Numbered from the stretch's first letter, positions 20,799 through 30,203 are shown. The stretch is 64,000 bases of DNA from CAWBRT01 sp963791145 (GCA_963791145.1 CAWBRT010000027.1:186001-250000), one strand, 5' to 3'. Notes: a model not told the origin generated them from the letters alone. Made by a program: numbers and translations.

Positions 20799-21680
20799 AT
20801 GAAAGTCGCTTTCATGGGTCTGGGAATCATGGGCAGGCCGATGGCCGCCAATCTCGCCAAGGCGGGGCATGAGGTCACGGTGTGGAACCGCACGCCGGGA
20901 AAGACCGTCGCCGGAGGGCGCGTGGCCGCCACACCCGCGGAGGCAGCCAGGAACGCTGAAGTCGTCTGGCTGTGCGTTTCCGATGCCAAAGCCGTGGAGG
21001 CAATTCTGTTCGGAGCGGAGGGCGTCGAATCCGTCCTGCACGCGGGAATGGTTGTGGTCGACTCCAGCACCATTGCGCCCGGCGATAGCCGCCGCTTCGC
21101 CGCCCGCGTCGCCGCCAAGGGCGCCCAATTCCTGGATGCTCCTATCACCGGCGGCAAGTCCGGCTCCGAGAATGCTCGACTGGTCTTCATCGTCGGCGGA
21201 CCGGCCGCGACCGTAGAAAAACTGCACCCGCTCTTCCAGGCGATGGGCAAGAAGGTCATCCACTTCGGCGATGCCGGGATGGGCGAGTCCGCCAAGCTGG
21301 GCATGAACCTGATGGCGGCGCTTTACTACCAGGCCTTTGCCGAAGCCTTCACCCTGATCCGCAAACTGGGAGTGGGCGAGCAGCGCTGGATGGAGCTGAT
21401 TCGCGCCTCCGGCGTGCATTCCGCTCTCGTCGACACTAAGGCGGCGATGGCATTGGCGCACAATTACCCGCCGAACTTTCCGCTGCGGCTGATGCACAAG
21501 GACATTCGGCTGATGCTGCAGGCAGCAGAGGAGGCGGGCGCCAGACTTCCCGTGCTGGAACGCCTGGAGAAGGATGTCTACCGGCAGACCGGAGCAGAGC
21601 TGCAGGAGCTGGATTTCGCGGCTACGGTTCTGGTGCTGGAAAAGCTGGCGGGCATCGAGGCCAAGACGGCGCAGAGCTGA
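20799..21680 (+). CDS. NAD(P)-dependent beta-hydroxyacid dehydrogenase (GarR/GlxR/MmsB type)
   Basis: The 293-residue enzyme has the family nucleotide-binding start FMGLGIMGRPMAANLAKAGH and the substrate-loop motif DAPITGGKSGSENA. The catalytic lysine region is KLGMNLMAALYYQAFAEA. Family members reduce tartronate semialdehyde, oxidise 3-hydroxyisobutyrate or reduce succinic semialdehyde. A glycerate 2-kinase lies 3.5 kb away, which makes tartronate-semialdehyde reduction attractive, but the two are not in one operon. Confidence 0.82.
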   Translation: MKVAFMGLGIMGRPMAANLAKAGHEVTVWNRTPGKTVAGGRVAATPAEAARNAEVVWLCVSDAKAVEAILFGAEGVESVLHAGMVVVDSSTIAPGDSRRFAARVAAKGAQFLDAPITGGKSGSENARLVFIVGGPAATVEKLHPLFQAMGKKVIHFGDAGMGESAKLGMNLMAALYYQAFAEAFTLIRKLGVGEQRWMELIRASGVHSALVDTKAAMALAHNYPPNFPLRLMHKDIRLMLQAAEEAGARLPVLERLEKDVYRQTGAELQELDFAATVLVLEKLAGIEAKTAQS

Positions 21681-21694
21681 TTCTGCAAGTTTTT

Positions 21695-22346
21695 CTAGAA
21701 GCGCGAGGCCGAGGCGCCCGCAGCCAAGTCCTTCAACGCGTCGACGATGCCCGCTTCGGCGTTGCTGTTCGACTCGGGCATGACGGCGGTTAGGGGGACC
21801 ATGGCGGTGAAGTGGGGGCTGGCGCGGCGGAACTTCACCTGCATGAAGTTGCAATCGCGCGAGGCAGCGATTGCGTCCATCATCGTCTTAATGTCGCGCT
21901 GCCAGTCGGGCCGGCTGGTTAATACGAAAGGCCCGACGCGGGAGAGCGACCACTCTTTGTTAGGCGGCAGCTTGCGCCGGGTCCGGCCGCACCAGCGGTG
22001 GTTATGAACGTCCAGGTTGAAGTTAGGCGGACACGGCAGGTCACCCTGGAAGGTCAGGGTTTCGCGGCGTTTCTTCAGACGGCCCAGGATCCATTGCAGC
22101 GGAGTCTCCCGCGGCCGCAGCCGGACCAGGATTGAGAGCTGGTCAAAGCCGCACTCCATCAGCCGCATCCGCACCCGCATGCGGGATGCGGAGAGCCATT
22201 CGACGCCGTCAATATCGCCGTGGCCGTCAAAGGCCCGCTCGATCCATTGCAGTATCTGAACGCCGCGCTTGCGGTTGAAGTGGCGGAAGATGCCAGTACC
22301 ACGCCGCCACCAGCAGCGCGCCAGCCGCAATGTCGATTCCGATCAT
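21695..22346 (-). CDS. Hypothetical membrane-anchored protein (one frameshift)
   Basis: The likely start is the ATG at 22346, giving a short N-terminal membrane anchor (IDIAAGALLVAAWYWH). A one-base insertion near 22290 then shifts to the frame that encodes the body, beginning HFNRKRGVQILQWIERAF. The repaired protein has 216 residues and is basic, with several tryptophans (LDVHNHRWCGRTRRK). I do not recognise the family. It lies convergent to the dehydrogenase gene. Confidence 0.55.
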
Positions 22347-22456
22347 GCCGCCACATCCTCCGACCCCGTGGACATAGAGGCTCGCCCGGGGCCGTCAAGC
22401 AGGAGATGTCACAGCAGTGACAGCAGGTTCTCTGATCTAGTCATCAACTTAGCGGA

Positions 22457-23245
22457 CTAAAGGCCGCGATAGGAGCCGTGATCGGTCAGGATGGTTTGCC
22501 CGGTGATGGAGTTGGCCCGCTCGGAAGCCAGCCAGACGATGGCGGCGGCCACCTCCTCGGGTTCGCCGATCAGGCCGGTGGCCGTGTCATTGGCGAACTC
22601 CGCAATCACCTCTTCCGTGCTCCGGCCGCTGGCCTTGGCCCGCCCGGAGCTGATCTGCTCGAAGCGACTCGTCCGGGTCGCCCCCGGACCGACGTTGTTC
22701 ACCAGAATACCGTCGCGCCCGAAGTCATTGGCCAGGCTGCGCACCAGCCCGAGCACGCCGGTGCGGATCGTGTTCGACAGGATCAGGTTGGGAAGCGGCT
22801 GCCGGGTGGACCTGGAAGTTACGGTAATGATCCGGCCCCACTTCCGCTTCTGCATCCAGGGGATCACCTCGCGGGCAAAGCTGATTACGCTCAGCAGGTT
22901 GAGCTCAAAGGCCTGCCGCCAGAGGCTGGCGTCTATCTCCAGAAACTGCTTGGCCGGCGGGCCGCCGGCATTGGTGACACAGATGTCGACGCGGTCGAAC
23001 TTCTTGCCCACGGCGGCCACAAACTTTTTTATCGCCTCGGGATCGGTGACATCGGTAACCTGGGCCAGCACCTCGACACCGAAGCGGCTCTCGATCTCCT
23101 CTGCCACGCTCCGCAGAGCATCTCCGTTTCGCGCGCAGATGCCCAGCTTGCAGCCCTCCGCCGCAAAGGCCAGAGCCGTCGCCTTGCCGATTCCCTGGCT
23201 GGAGGCGGCAACAATCGCTACCCGATCTTTCAGTCCCAGATCCAC
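22457..23245 (-). CDS. SDR-family oxidoreductase with an atypical active site
   Basis: This is a classical-length (262 aa) short-chain dehydrogenase fold with a Rossmann start IVAASSQGIGKATALAFA, the VTNAGG motif (residues about 90) and a C-terminal SITGQTILTDHG. The usual serine is present (IITVTSRSTRQPLPNL), but the Tyr-x-x-x-Lys pair is replaced by LSNTIR. This matches a known divergent SDR subgroup annotated as FabG-like; its chemistry is not obvious. The start is a GTG at 23245. Downstream repeats separate it from mscS. Confidence 0.8.
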   Translation of the reverse strand: MDLGLKDRVAIVAASSQGIGKATALAFAAEGCKLGICARNGDALRSVAEEIESRFGVEVLAQVTDVTDPEAIKKFVAAVGKKFDRVDICVTNAGGPPAKQFLEIDASLWRQAFELNLLSVISFAREVIPWMQKRKWGRIITVTSRSTRQPLPNLILSNTIRTGVLGLVRSLANDFGRDGILVNNVGPGATRTSRFEQISSGRAKASGRSTEEVIAEFANDTATGLIGEPEEVAAAIVWLASERANSITGQTILTDHGSYRGL

Positions 23246-23271
23246 GTTGTACCTCGTAGGAAGGTTTCAAA

Positions 23272-23450
23272 GTTTCAGGGTTTCAAGGTTTCAGAGTTTC
23301 AAAATTTCAGGAGTAACACCAAGCCCCCGGGGAGTGCGACGCGCTCGCAGTTGGCTTGCGGAGAAATGCCAGCCGGCAGGTTCCTGGCAAGATTCAAAGC
23401 ACTTACTCCCTCTACAATTTTGCAACGTTGAAACCTTGAAACCCTGAAAC
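23272..23450. repeat. GTTTCA-type repeat cluster with a perfect 22-bp inverted repeat
   Basis: The left arm, 23272-23293, and the right arm, 23429-23450, are exact inverted copies separated by 135 bases. The left arm lies inside a longer run (about 23262-23311) of five to six imperfect repeats of an 8-9 base GTTTCA-containing word. The right arm overlaps the 3' end of the mscS gene, so it contributes its last residues (VSGFQGFNVAKL). Confidence 0.8.
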
Positions 23451-24365
23451 CTGCTTAGGTCTTTGCCGGTGAAGCAGGGTCTCCATCACGTAGAAGCGCT
23501 GCTGGCCGCCGGGCTGTATGCCGTTCTTCTCGAAGCACTCCTTGATCTTCCGGCGCAGAGCGCGGCTGACTTCATACTGCTGTCCCGGCCTGGTCTTAAC
23601 CAGCAGCAGGTAATCGACCTCTTGCGCCGAGACCTTCTCGATTCCCGGCACCACCGGATCGCCGACGATCTGCTCGGCATAGGCGGGATCGTGCTGCACC
23701 TCGGCGGCGACCTCCTTGAGCAGCTCGATCACCCGGTCGCTGCTCTCGTTGTAGCTGACCGAAATGTGCATTGCCAGTTGCGTCCAGTCGCGCGTCAGGT
23801 TGGAGACGATGGTGATCTGGCTGTTGGGAACGTTATGCAGTGTGCCGTCGGCATCGCGCAAGAGGGTGCGGCGCAGGGTCAGCTTCTCGACCGTTCCCTG
23901 AACGGCGCCGACTTTGATCACGTCGCCGATATCGAACTGGTTTTCCAGCAGGATGAAGAAGCCGTTGAGGACGTCGCGCACCAGCGTCTGCGCCCCGAAG
24001 CCCACCGCCAGCCCGGCAATGCCCGCGCTGGCCAGCAGGGGGGCGATGTTGATGTTCAGGACCCCCAGAATCTGCATGGCGGCGACGAAAGCCACCAGCG
24101 CCAATCCGACGCTGTACACCACGCTAGCCAGCGTGCGCAGCTGCGTGGCCCGCATCGTCGTCGGCAGCGTCTCCCGCTTGCTCAGATCGACAAGGTGGTT
24201 CCTGAGGACTCTCAGAAAATGTATCAGGACGAAAGCTACGACGACGATGCCGACGATCTTCGGCACATCGCGGCGGACAAACTGGAAAGCATCCTCGCCC
24301 CAGTTGTTGAGAACCTGGTAGAGCGAGTGCGCCTGAATCTGCGTGATGACGTCGGCCAATAGCAT
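23412..24365 (-). CDS. MscS-family small-conductance mechanosensitive channel
   Basis: This is an inner-membrane channel that opens on membrane tension. Three hydrophobic helices lie near residues 35-55, 75-100 and 105-125. TM3 and its flank carry the Gly/Ala pattern (LLASAGIAGLAVGFGAQTLV), followed by the beta domain (GDVIKVGAVQGTVEKLTLRR, VPNSQITIVSNLTRDW). At 317 residues it is close to E. coli MscS (286). The final dozen residues come from the intergenic repeat, so the C-terminus looks extended by insertion of the repeat. It is followed upstream by glycerate kinase with 6 bases between. Confidence 0.88.
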   Translation of the reverse strand: MLLADVITQIQAHSLYQVLNNWGEDAFQFVRRDVPKIVGIVVVAFVLIHFLRVLRNHLVDLSKRETLPTTMRATQLRTLASVVYSVGLALVAFVAAMQILGVLNINIAPLLASAGIAGLAVGFGAQTLVRDVLNGFFILLENQFDIGDVIKVGAVQGTVEKLTLRRTLLRDADGTLHNVPNSQITIVSNLTRDWTQLAMHISVSYNESSDRVIELLKEVAAEVQHDPAYAEQIVGDPVVPGIEKVSAQEVDYLLLVKTRPGQQYEVSRALRRKIKECFEKNGIQPGGQQRFYVMETLLHRQRPKQVSGFQGFNVAKL

Positions 24366-24371
24366 CGCGCC

Positions 24372-25724
24372 CTAGTATGCCAGCAGAATTCGCAGGTCCC
24401 GGAGATTATTGCCGGTCGGGCCGGTCATGATGGCATCGCCCAGCGTCTGGAACAGCGGAAAGGCATCGAAGGTCTTCAGCGCGTGCTCGGCGCTGAGGCC
24501 TCGCTCCTGGATGCGCGCCATGGTCGAGCCGTCGACGATGGACCCGGCCGCGTCGCTGTTGCCGTCGATGCCGTCGGTGCCGGCGCTGAGAATGGTTACG
24601 TTCTCGCCCGCGATCTTGGGCGCGCAATAGAGAGCGAACTGCTGGTTGCGCCCGCCTGCTCCCGACTTGCCTTCAACCTTCACCGTAACCTCGCCGCCGG
24701 AGATCAGGCAGACGCGCGAGACGCCCTTGCGCAACTCGCGCACGCGGTTCAGGAGATGATCGGCCGCCGGCACGTAGTCCCAATCATCCACGCTGTTGTC
24801 GACCTCGATGGCGAAGCCGGACATGACCGCTTTCTCCACCGCCGTTTTCTGGGCCACGGCGTTGGAGGCCAGAGTGACCCAACGCGAGCGCGAGAAAGCC
24901 ACATCGTGCGGCTTGGGTGTCTCCACTATCGTCTTGCTCTCGAACATCTCCCGCACGCTGGCCGGAAACTGCGGCAGCAGTTTGTACTTTTCGACCAGGG
25001 CGTAACACTGCTCGACCGTAGTCGTATCGGGCATGGTCGGACCGCTGGCGAGGGAGTCCAGCGCGTTCTCCGGAACGTCGCTGATCATGATGGAAAGCTG
25101 GTGCGCCGGCGCGGCCGCCAGCGCCAGGCGGCCTCCCTTGGTGGCCGACAGGTGCTTGCGGATGGTGTTGATCTCGGCGATGGGCGCCCCGGAATGCACC
25201 AGAGCGCGATAGGTCGCCACCAGGTCCGCGAAGGAAATGGAATCGACAATCGGTTTTTCCACCAGCGCCGAGCCGCCTCCGCTCATCATGAAGATGACCA
25301 GGTCGCGGTTGCCGAGCGGTTGCAAGGCCCGCAGAATCGCCTCGGCGGCCTTCAGCGAGTCCTGGTTGGGCATGGGATGGCCGCCCTTGTAATAGCGGAA
25401 GCCGAAAACCTGAGCCTCGGGCAGCACCGGACCGCAGGCGATGCCACTCATTCCGATGCCTGGACCAACCCGGTCGTTCAACGCCCGCACCATGGTGTGC
25501 GAAGCCTTGCCGATCGCCACCACGAAGACGCGCGTGAACGATCCCATGTCGTAAAGATCGTCGAGTGCGCGCAGCACACCCCGCTCATAGCTGACGCCGC
25601 GGTCGAAGACCTTGGGTATGCTGGACTCGGCCAGCGCGTGCATAAAGATGTCCAGGGCGGTGGCCCGCATCTCGGCAACGAGAGCCTGATCCGCAGGTTT
25701 CAATCCGGCTTTCTGCTGTTGCAT
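24372..25724 (-). CDS. Glycerate 2-kinase (DUF4147/MOFRL family)
   Basis: The enzyme phosphorylates D-glycerate to 2-phosphoglycerate. The N-terminal DUF4147 domain has VVAIGKASHTMVRAL and the substrate loop FMMSGGGSALVEKP. The C-terminal MOFRL domain includes CLISGGEVTVKVEGKSGAGG and LSAGTDGIDGNSDAAGSIVD. At 450 residues it is the usual length for the class. It is transcribed upstream of mscS with 6 bases between, and 8 bases from the hydrolase gene before it, suggesting one transcript. Confidence 0.9.
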   Translation of the reverse strand: MQQQKAGLKPADQALVAEMRATALDIFMHALAESSIPKVFDRGVSYERGVLRALDDLYDMGSFTRVFVVAIGKASHTMVRALNDRVGPGIGMSGIACGPVLPEAQVFGFRYYKGGHPMPNQDSLKAAEAILRALQPLGNRDLVIFMMSGGGSALVEKPIVDSISFADLVATYRALVHSGAPIAEINTIRKHLSATKGGRLALAAAPAHQLSIMISDVPENALDSLASGPTMPDTTTVEQCYALVEKYKLLPQFPASVREMFESKTIVETPKPHDVAFSRSRWVTLASNAVAQKTAVEKAVMSGFAIEVDNSVDDWDYVPAADHLLNRVRELRKGVSRVCLISGGEVTVKVEGKSGAGGRNQQFALYCAPKIAGENVTILSAGTDGIDGNSDAAGSIVDGSTMARIQERGLSAEHALKTFDAFPLFQTLGDAIMTGPTGNNLRDLRILLAY

Positions 25725-25732
25725 GAGCGGAA

Positions 25733-26398
25733 TTATACGGCAACCCTGCCGCCAGGCAAGATTTCTTCAACCCACGCCTTAACTGCCGCCTGCACGGCCG
25801 GCAAACTGCCGGTAAAGAAGTGATCGGCCCCGGCAATGCTGACGAAGCGATGCGGCCCGGGCAGCCCGGAAATCAGCGCTGAGAGCGCCTGATGGGGAGC
25901 AAATTCGTCCCGCTCGCCGCTGACGAACAACTTCGGCTTGGTACAACGTTCCAGAAATTCGTATTCGTATTGGCGGGATTCGGCGTCGAGCGGCAGCCCT
26001 AGCGCTATGAGGGCTCGCACCCGGTCGTCTGGGCAGGCGGCGCGCAATCCGACGGCGGCCCCGAAAGAAAACCCGGCAAAGACAATCGGCGCCCGGAATT
26101 CACCGGCCAGCCACGCCAATGCCGCCCGCACATCTTCCACTTCGCCCCGGCCATGATCGTGTTCTCCCTGGCTGGCCCCTGCCCCACGAAAGTTGAAGCG
26201 CAGGACGGGGAATCCAAGCTCGTTCAAAATCTTGGCCGTGTGATAGACCACTTTGTTGTGCATCGTCCCGCCGTACAGCGGATGCGGATGCGCAACCAGG
26301 GCCGCATAAGCCGGGTCCGGCAGCCCGGTGTTCAACACCGCCTCCAGCCTGCCCGCCGGCCCTTCCAGAAACAGCGACCTGATGCTCGACTTACTCAC
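25733..26398 (-). CDS. Alpha/beta hydrolase (YfhR/dienelactone-hydrolase-like)
   Basis: This 221-residue serine hydrolase has an HPHPLYGGTMHNKVVY motif at the oxyanion region, the nucleophile elbow AGFSFGAAVG, the acid in SGERDEFAP and the histidine in AGADHFFTG. This matches a common cytosolic family with no agreed substrate. The start is a GTG at 26398. It leads the hydrolase-glycerate kinase-mscS run, and is divergent from the LssY-barrel gene 106 bases away. Confidence 0.82.
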   Translation of the reverse strand: MSKSSIRSLFLEGPAGRLEAVLNTGLPDPAYAALVAHPHPLYGGTMHNKVVYHTAKILNELGFPVLRFNFRGAGASQGEHDHGRGEVEDVRAALAWLAGEFRAPIVFAGFSFGAAVGLRAACPDDRVRALIALGLPLDAESRQYEYEFLERCTKPKLFVSGERDEFAPHQALSALISGLPGPHRFVSIAGADHFFTGSLPAVQAAVKAWVEEILPGGRVAV

Positions 26399-26503
26399 TT
26401 AGGTTCCTTACCTTCGTCTCAACCCCTGAATCTCTTGCCAACAACAGCTTCTCTGATAATCTTCCAGCGAATTGTGCCGATAGATTGAATAGCCCACCTG
26501 CAG

Positions 26504-28867
26504 ATGTGGAGATTCCCACGACGGCGGAGCCCTTTGCCCAAAATGTATCAGGTCTTGAGTGGTCTCGCAGATGTACTCGTACACCGCCTGCGGCGCACCG
26601 GGTCCGCAAGCGGAGCGGCGCTATTGCTCTGCCTGGTCTTCTTTCTGCCGGCAGACCTTCTATATGCAGCCTCGGTACCGTCAGGGTCCATTTTAGAGTT
26701 GCGCTTGCTCACGCCCATCCGCTCGCGTTCGAGCCGCGCCAACGACGAGATCTCCGCCCAGGTCATCGCCCCTGTCGGCGATAAGGGACAGATTCTGATT
26801 CCGGCCGGCTCCTACGCCTACGGACGACTGCTCGAGGTACGGAGGGTCGGGTTTGGGCTGGTGCATGAGCGGGCCCGCCTGGCGTTTACCTTCGACCGTG
26901 TTGTGTTGCCCTATGGCGCTCAGATCGAGGTGCACACTCAACTGGTGGATGTCGATAACGCCCGCGAGACGGTGGATGCGCAGGGCCGCATCGTGGGCAT
27001 CCGCGCCACCGGGTCCATGGCTTACCGCTCAGCGGGTATCTTGAGCAACTTGGCCGGCGTGGACCCGATCGCCACACTCTTTATCAAGGCGAGCTCCATG
27101 TCCGCCTTGCGCTTCCCGGAATCGGAAATCGATATCCCGGCCGGCGCGGAGCTGCTGGTGCGCATCCTGGAGACGGTCGAGGTGAAAGACACCTTCCCTC
27201 CCCCCGTTCCGCAACTGGTGCAGAGCGCGACTCAGCGGGAGCAATTGTCGGCCTTCGTGAAAGAGCTTCCTGCGCGTACCACCGTCGCCGCCAACGGAAA
27301 AGATTCCGACCTGGTCAACCTTATGTTTATCGCCGATGAGCAGGCGCTGGAGCGCGCCTTCCGGGCCGCCGGCTGGGTTCCGGCTGATACGCTCTCTACC
27401 TGGACCGGCTTCCAGACCGTGCGGGCGCTGGCGGAACAGAACACCTACCGGGAAGCCCCCATGTCGAAGCTGTTGCTGGCCGAAAACCCGCCCGATCACC
27501 AGTGGTCGAAGGCCTGGAACAACTTTGCCGAGCGCCATCATTTGCGCACCTGGCGGCAGGACGCCGAGTGGGATGGGCAGCACGTCTGGCTCTCCTCTTC
27601 CACTCACGACGTGGCCATTGCCATGTCGCGGCGGAACCGCAGCTTCGTCCACGTGATCGACGAGCATATCGACAACGAGCGTTCCAAGGTGGTCAATGAC
27701 CTTACGTTTACCGGCTGCGTGGAGGCGGTGCAGCTGGTGCCGCGTCCCTGGGCCCCGGTCGACGCCAGCAACGGCACCGGCCAGAAGCTGATCACCGACG
27801 GCGCCGTGGCCGTCATTCGGCTGAATGACTGCGGCCCGCAGGCGGTCGAACATCCTTTCCCTAGCTGGACGCCAGCCCCACGGCGGCCCCCGGTCGCGCG
27901 CGGAGTCAGCCAGTTTTTGCTGACCACCCGCAATGACCTGATACGCGACAATCTGGCGGTGACAGCGGTAAACGGAGTGAAGACTCTGCGGCGGAGAAAC
28001 CAGCCAAAAGAGATCTCCGGATTGCACCGGCTCACGCTTGGGGACGACATCTACCTCGAGCAGCCCGATCAATCGGAGAGTTCCATGATTCCGATACGGT
28101 GGACGCCAGCGAAAGAGCGGCAGTATGACGAGCAAGTACGGCGGGCTTTCGTCCCGCCACACCTGGAGCTCTCGATTTCGGCTGGCGTGCCGCGCTTCCT
28201 GGGACAACCGTTCTCCAACCAGCCGATCACTGCCTCCGACACCACCGACAGCTTTACCTTTGCCGTCGGCAACTCCCTGGAAGGGCGCTGGACCATATTC
28301 CCCCGCATCACCTTTAATCACGGCAACCGGCTGGGGCACGAATTCGGCTATGAATACACGCGGGCGGCGCTGACGTTTATCTCTCCGGAGTTCGGCAACA
28401 GTTCCTCGCCAGCTGACATTCGCCGCTTCAGCTATAACCTGCTCTATCACTTCCGAGGCCGCTCCTCGCGCGTGCGCCCCTACGTCGCCATCGGCCCGGC
28501 ACTGCAACTGACCAAGCTGACCGATTCCGTCATCCACCAGAGGACTTACTATAAATTCGGGCTCAAAAACCTGGGCATGTTCACGGCGGCCTGGGACCTC
28601 GGTTCCAAGCCCCCGCTTGAGGGCGGCGGAATCTTCCAGCCGGCGCTGCAGTACGGCGGCGGTGTCAAATGGTATTTCTCGTCGCGCTTCTCCCTGCGTG
28701 CCGACTATCGCGAGAGCCTGAGCCGCGCACCCGACTTCTGGACCAAATCGTATTCCTCGCTGACTTCGGAAAACACTCCGGACGCCTCGGTGACACCCGG
28801 CCGGCTGACACTCTCCGGCCCGATGCGGCAGCAGAGCTTTACCCTCGGTATTGGGATTGGCTTTTGA
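26504..28867 (+). CDS. Exported LssY-C domain protein with a C-terminal outer-membrane barrel
   Basis: The 787-residue protein has a signal peptide near residues 38-56 (ALLLCLVFFLPADLLYA). A following domain (about 57-200; SILELRLLTPIRSRSSRAND) resembles secreted proteins that resist solutes. The next part (about 265-530) fits the LssY C-terminal domain (DLVNLMFIADEQALERAFRA, LTFTGCVEAVQLVPR). The last 220 residues look like a transmembrane beta-barrel with alternating aromatic strands, ending in GIGIGF, a typical final-Phe barrel. The start could be the ATG at 26504 or at 26543. The function is unknown. The combination puts a normally soluble domain at the outer membrane. Confidence 0.7.
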   Translation: MWRFPRRRSPLPKMYQVLSGLADVLVHRLRRTGSASGAALLLCLVFFLPADLLYAASVPSGSILELRLLTPIRSRSSRANDEISAQVIAPVGDKGQILIPAGSYAYGRLLEVRRVGFGLVHERARLAFTFDRVVLPYGAQIEVHTQLVDVDNARETVDAQGRIVGIRATGSMAYRSAGILSNLAGVDPIATLFIKASSMSALRFPESEIDIPAGAELLVRILETVEVKDTFPPPVPQLVQSATQREQLSAFVKELPARTTVAANGKDSDLVNLMFIADEQALERAFRAAGWVPADTLSTWTGFQTVRALAEQNTYREAPMSKLLLAENPPDHQWSKAWNNFAERHHLRTWRQDAEWDGQHVWLSSSTHDVAIAMSRRNRSFVHVIDEHIDNERSKVVNDLTFTGCVEAVQLVPRPWAPVDASNGTGQKLITDGAVAVIRLNDCGPQAVEHPFPSWTPAPRRPPVARGVSQFLLTTRNDLIRDNLAVTAVNGVKTLRRRNQPKEISGLHRLTLGDDIYLEQPDQSESSMIPIRWTPAKERQYDEQVRRAFVPPHLELSISAGVPRFLGQPFSNQPITASDTTDSFTFAVGNSLEGRWTIFPRITFNHGNRLGHEFGYEYTRAALTFISPEFGNSSSPADIRRFSYNLLYHFRGRSSRVRPYVAIGPALQLTKLTDSVIHQRTYYKFGLKNLGMFTAAWDLGSKPPLEGGGIFQPALQYGGGVKWYFSSRFSLRADYRESLSRAPDFWTKSYSSLTSENTPDASVTPGRLTLSGPMRQQSFTLGIGIGF

Positions 28868-28993
28868 CGCCTTGCTCTCATACTTCCATTCTGCCCGCGC
28901 TCACGGCTTCAATTAACATGAAGCTTTAACCCGAACCGAATCCGGCTGCGGCAAAGCCCACCGTTGCGCGGCCAAAGGAAGTGACGAACCTGC

Positions 28994-29935
28994 GTGATCA
29001 AACCGACTGCAATCATTGCCATTCACGGAGGCACAGGACCGGCCTCCGATGAGATAACTCCCGAGCGGGAGAAAAGCTCTTTAGAAGCGCTTGCGGAGAT
29101 CGTGCGCGCCGGCCAGAAACTGCTCGCGGATGGCGCCAGCGCGCTCGACGCGGTCACCGAGGCGGTGCGCCTGCTGGAAAATTGTCCCCTGTTTAATGCC
29201 GGCAAAGGAGCAGTCTTCACGGCCGCCGGCACCCACGAGCTGGACGCCGCTTTGATGGATGGCAAAACTCTCTCCGCCGGCGCAGTCGCCTGCGTGCGGC
29301 GGCTGGCTAACCCTATCCTGGCGGCGCGGGCCGTCATGGAGCACAGTGGTCATGTGCTGATGGCCGGCGAGGGCGCAGAGGAGTTTGCCCGCAGCCGTGG
29401 GTTGCCGCTGGTGGAACAAAGCTACTTCTACACCGACTTACGCTATGCCCAGTGGCAACGCGCCCGGGCAGATGCTGCCAGAGCCGACACTGCCCGAAAA
29501 CAGAACTCGGAGACTGGCACCGTCGGCGCGGTTGCGCTTGATTCCGCAGGAAATCTGGCGGCAGCTACTTCGACCGGCGGCATGACCAACAAACGAGTCG
29601 GCCGGGTGGGCGATACGCCGCTGATCGGCGCGGGTTGCTACGCGGACAGGAACGTAGCAGTGTCATGCACGGGATTGGGTGAAACGTTCATCCGCACGGT
29701 GGCCGGCCACGACGTGTCCGCGCAGATCGAGTACGGCGGCAGGAGCTTGCAGGAAGCGGCCGAATACACAGTCCTGAAAAGGCTGCCGCAAATTCAGGGA
29801 CGCGGCGGCATGATCGCCATCGACCGCTTTGGTAATGTCGCTCTTCCGTTCAACACGGAATGCATGTACCGGGGCGTTGCGCGGGTGGGAGAGTCGCCCG
29901 CGACAGCTATCTACGGCGGTGGTAATCCGCATTGA
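28994..29935 (+). CDS. Isoaspartyl peptidase / type III L-asparaginase (Ntn hydrolase)
   Basis: The enzyme removes beta-aspartyl residues and hydrolyses asparagine. It is made as a precursor that cleaves itself before the catalytic threonine, seen in ETGTVGAVALD near residue 176. N-terminal IAIHGGTGP and the glycine-rich TSTGGMTNKRVGRVGDTPL and GAGCYAD motifs are family hallmarks. The 313-residue length is normal. The start is a GTG at 28994. No signal peptide is present, so it is cytoplasmic. Confidence 0.92.
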   Translation: MIKPTAIIAIHGGTGPASDEITPEREKSSLEALAEIVRAGQKLLADGASALDAVTEAVRLLENCPLFNAGKGAVFTAAGTHELDAALMDGKTLSAGAVACVRRLANPILAARAVMEHSGHVLMAGEGAEEFARSRGLPLVEQSYFYTDLRYAQWQRARADAARADTARKQNSETGTVGAVALDSAGNLAAATSTGGMTNKRVGRVGDTPLIGAGCYADRNVAVSCTGLGETFIRTVAGHDVSAQIEYGGRSLQEAAEYTVLKRLPQIQGRGGMIAIDRFGNVALPFNTECMYRGVARVGESPATAIYGGGNPH

Positions 29936-29978
29936 TTGCCGAGCCGGAGTTCATGCCCCGCTCGACTTCGAATTCCAG

Positions 29979-30149
29979 GAAGGGTCATCCTGAGGCGAAG
30001 CCGAAAGATCTGCTGTTCAGATAATTCAAAAGCAGATCCTTCGTTTCCGGTCAAGAGGAGAGCCTTGCTAACGGAAACTCCGGCATGGACAAGCCATATT
30101 CTTTCTCAAAGAAGTTCATCGGCGGGCCGGTCGCTCAGGATGACCCTTC
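29979..30149. mobile_element. Miniature inverted-repeat element (171 bp)
   Basis: The element is bounded by perfect 16-bp inverted repeats, GAAGGGTCATCCTGAG at 29979-29994 and its complement at 30134-30149. It has no coding capacity and lies between the isoaspartyl peptidase and the acetolactate decarboxylase genes. The terminal motif recalls a repeat I have seen in many bacterial genomes (from memory, unverified). No target duplication is obvious. Confidence 0.65.
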
Positions 30150-30203
30150 TGAAAAGAGAACGTCGCCGTGCATGGTGCCCGGCGACCATTTCTCCAACCT
30201 GCT

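Noticed and set aside
23262..23311. GTTTCA repeats as a CRISPR array.
   Set aside because: The units are 8-9 bases with no spacers of regular length and no cas genes.
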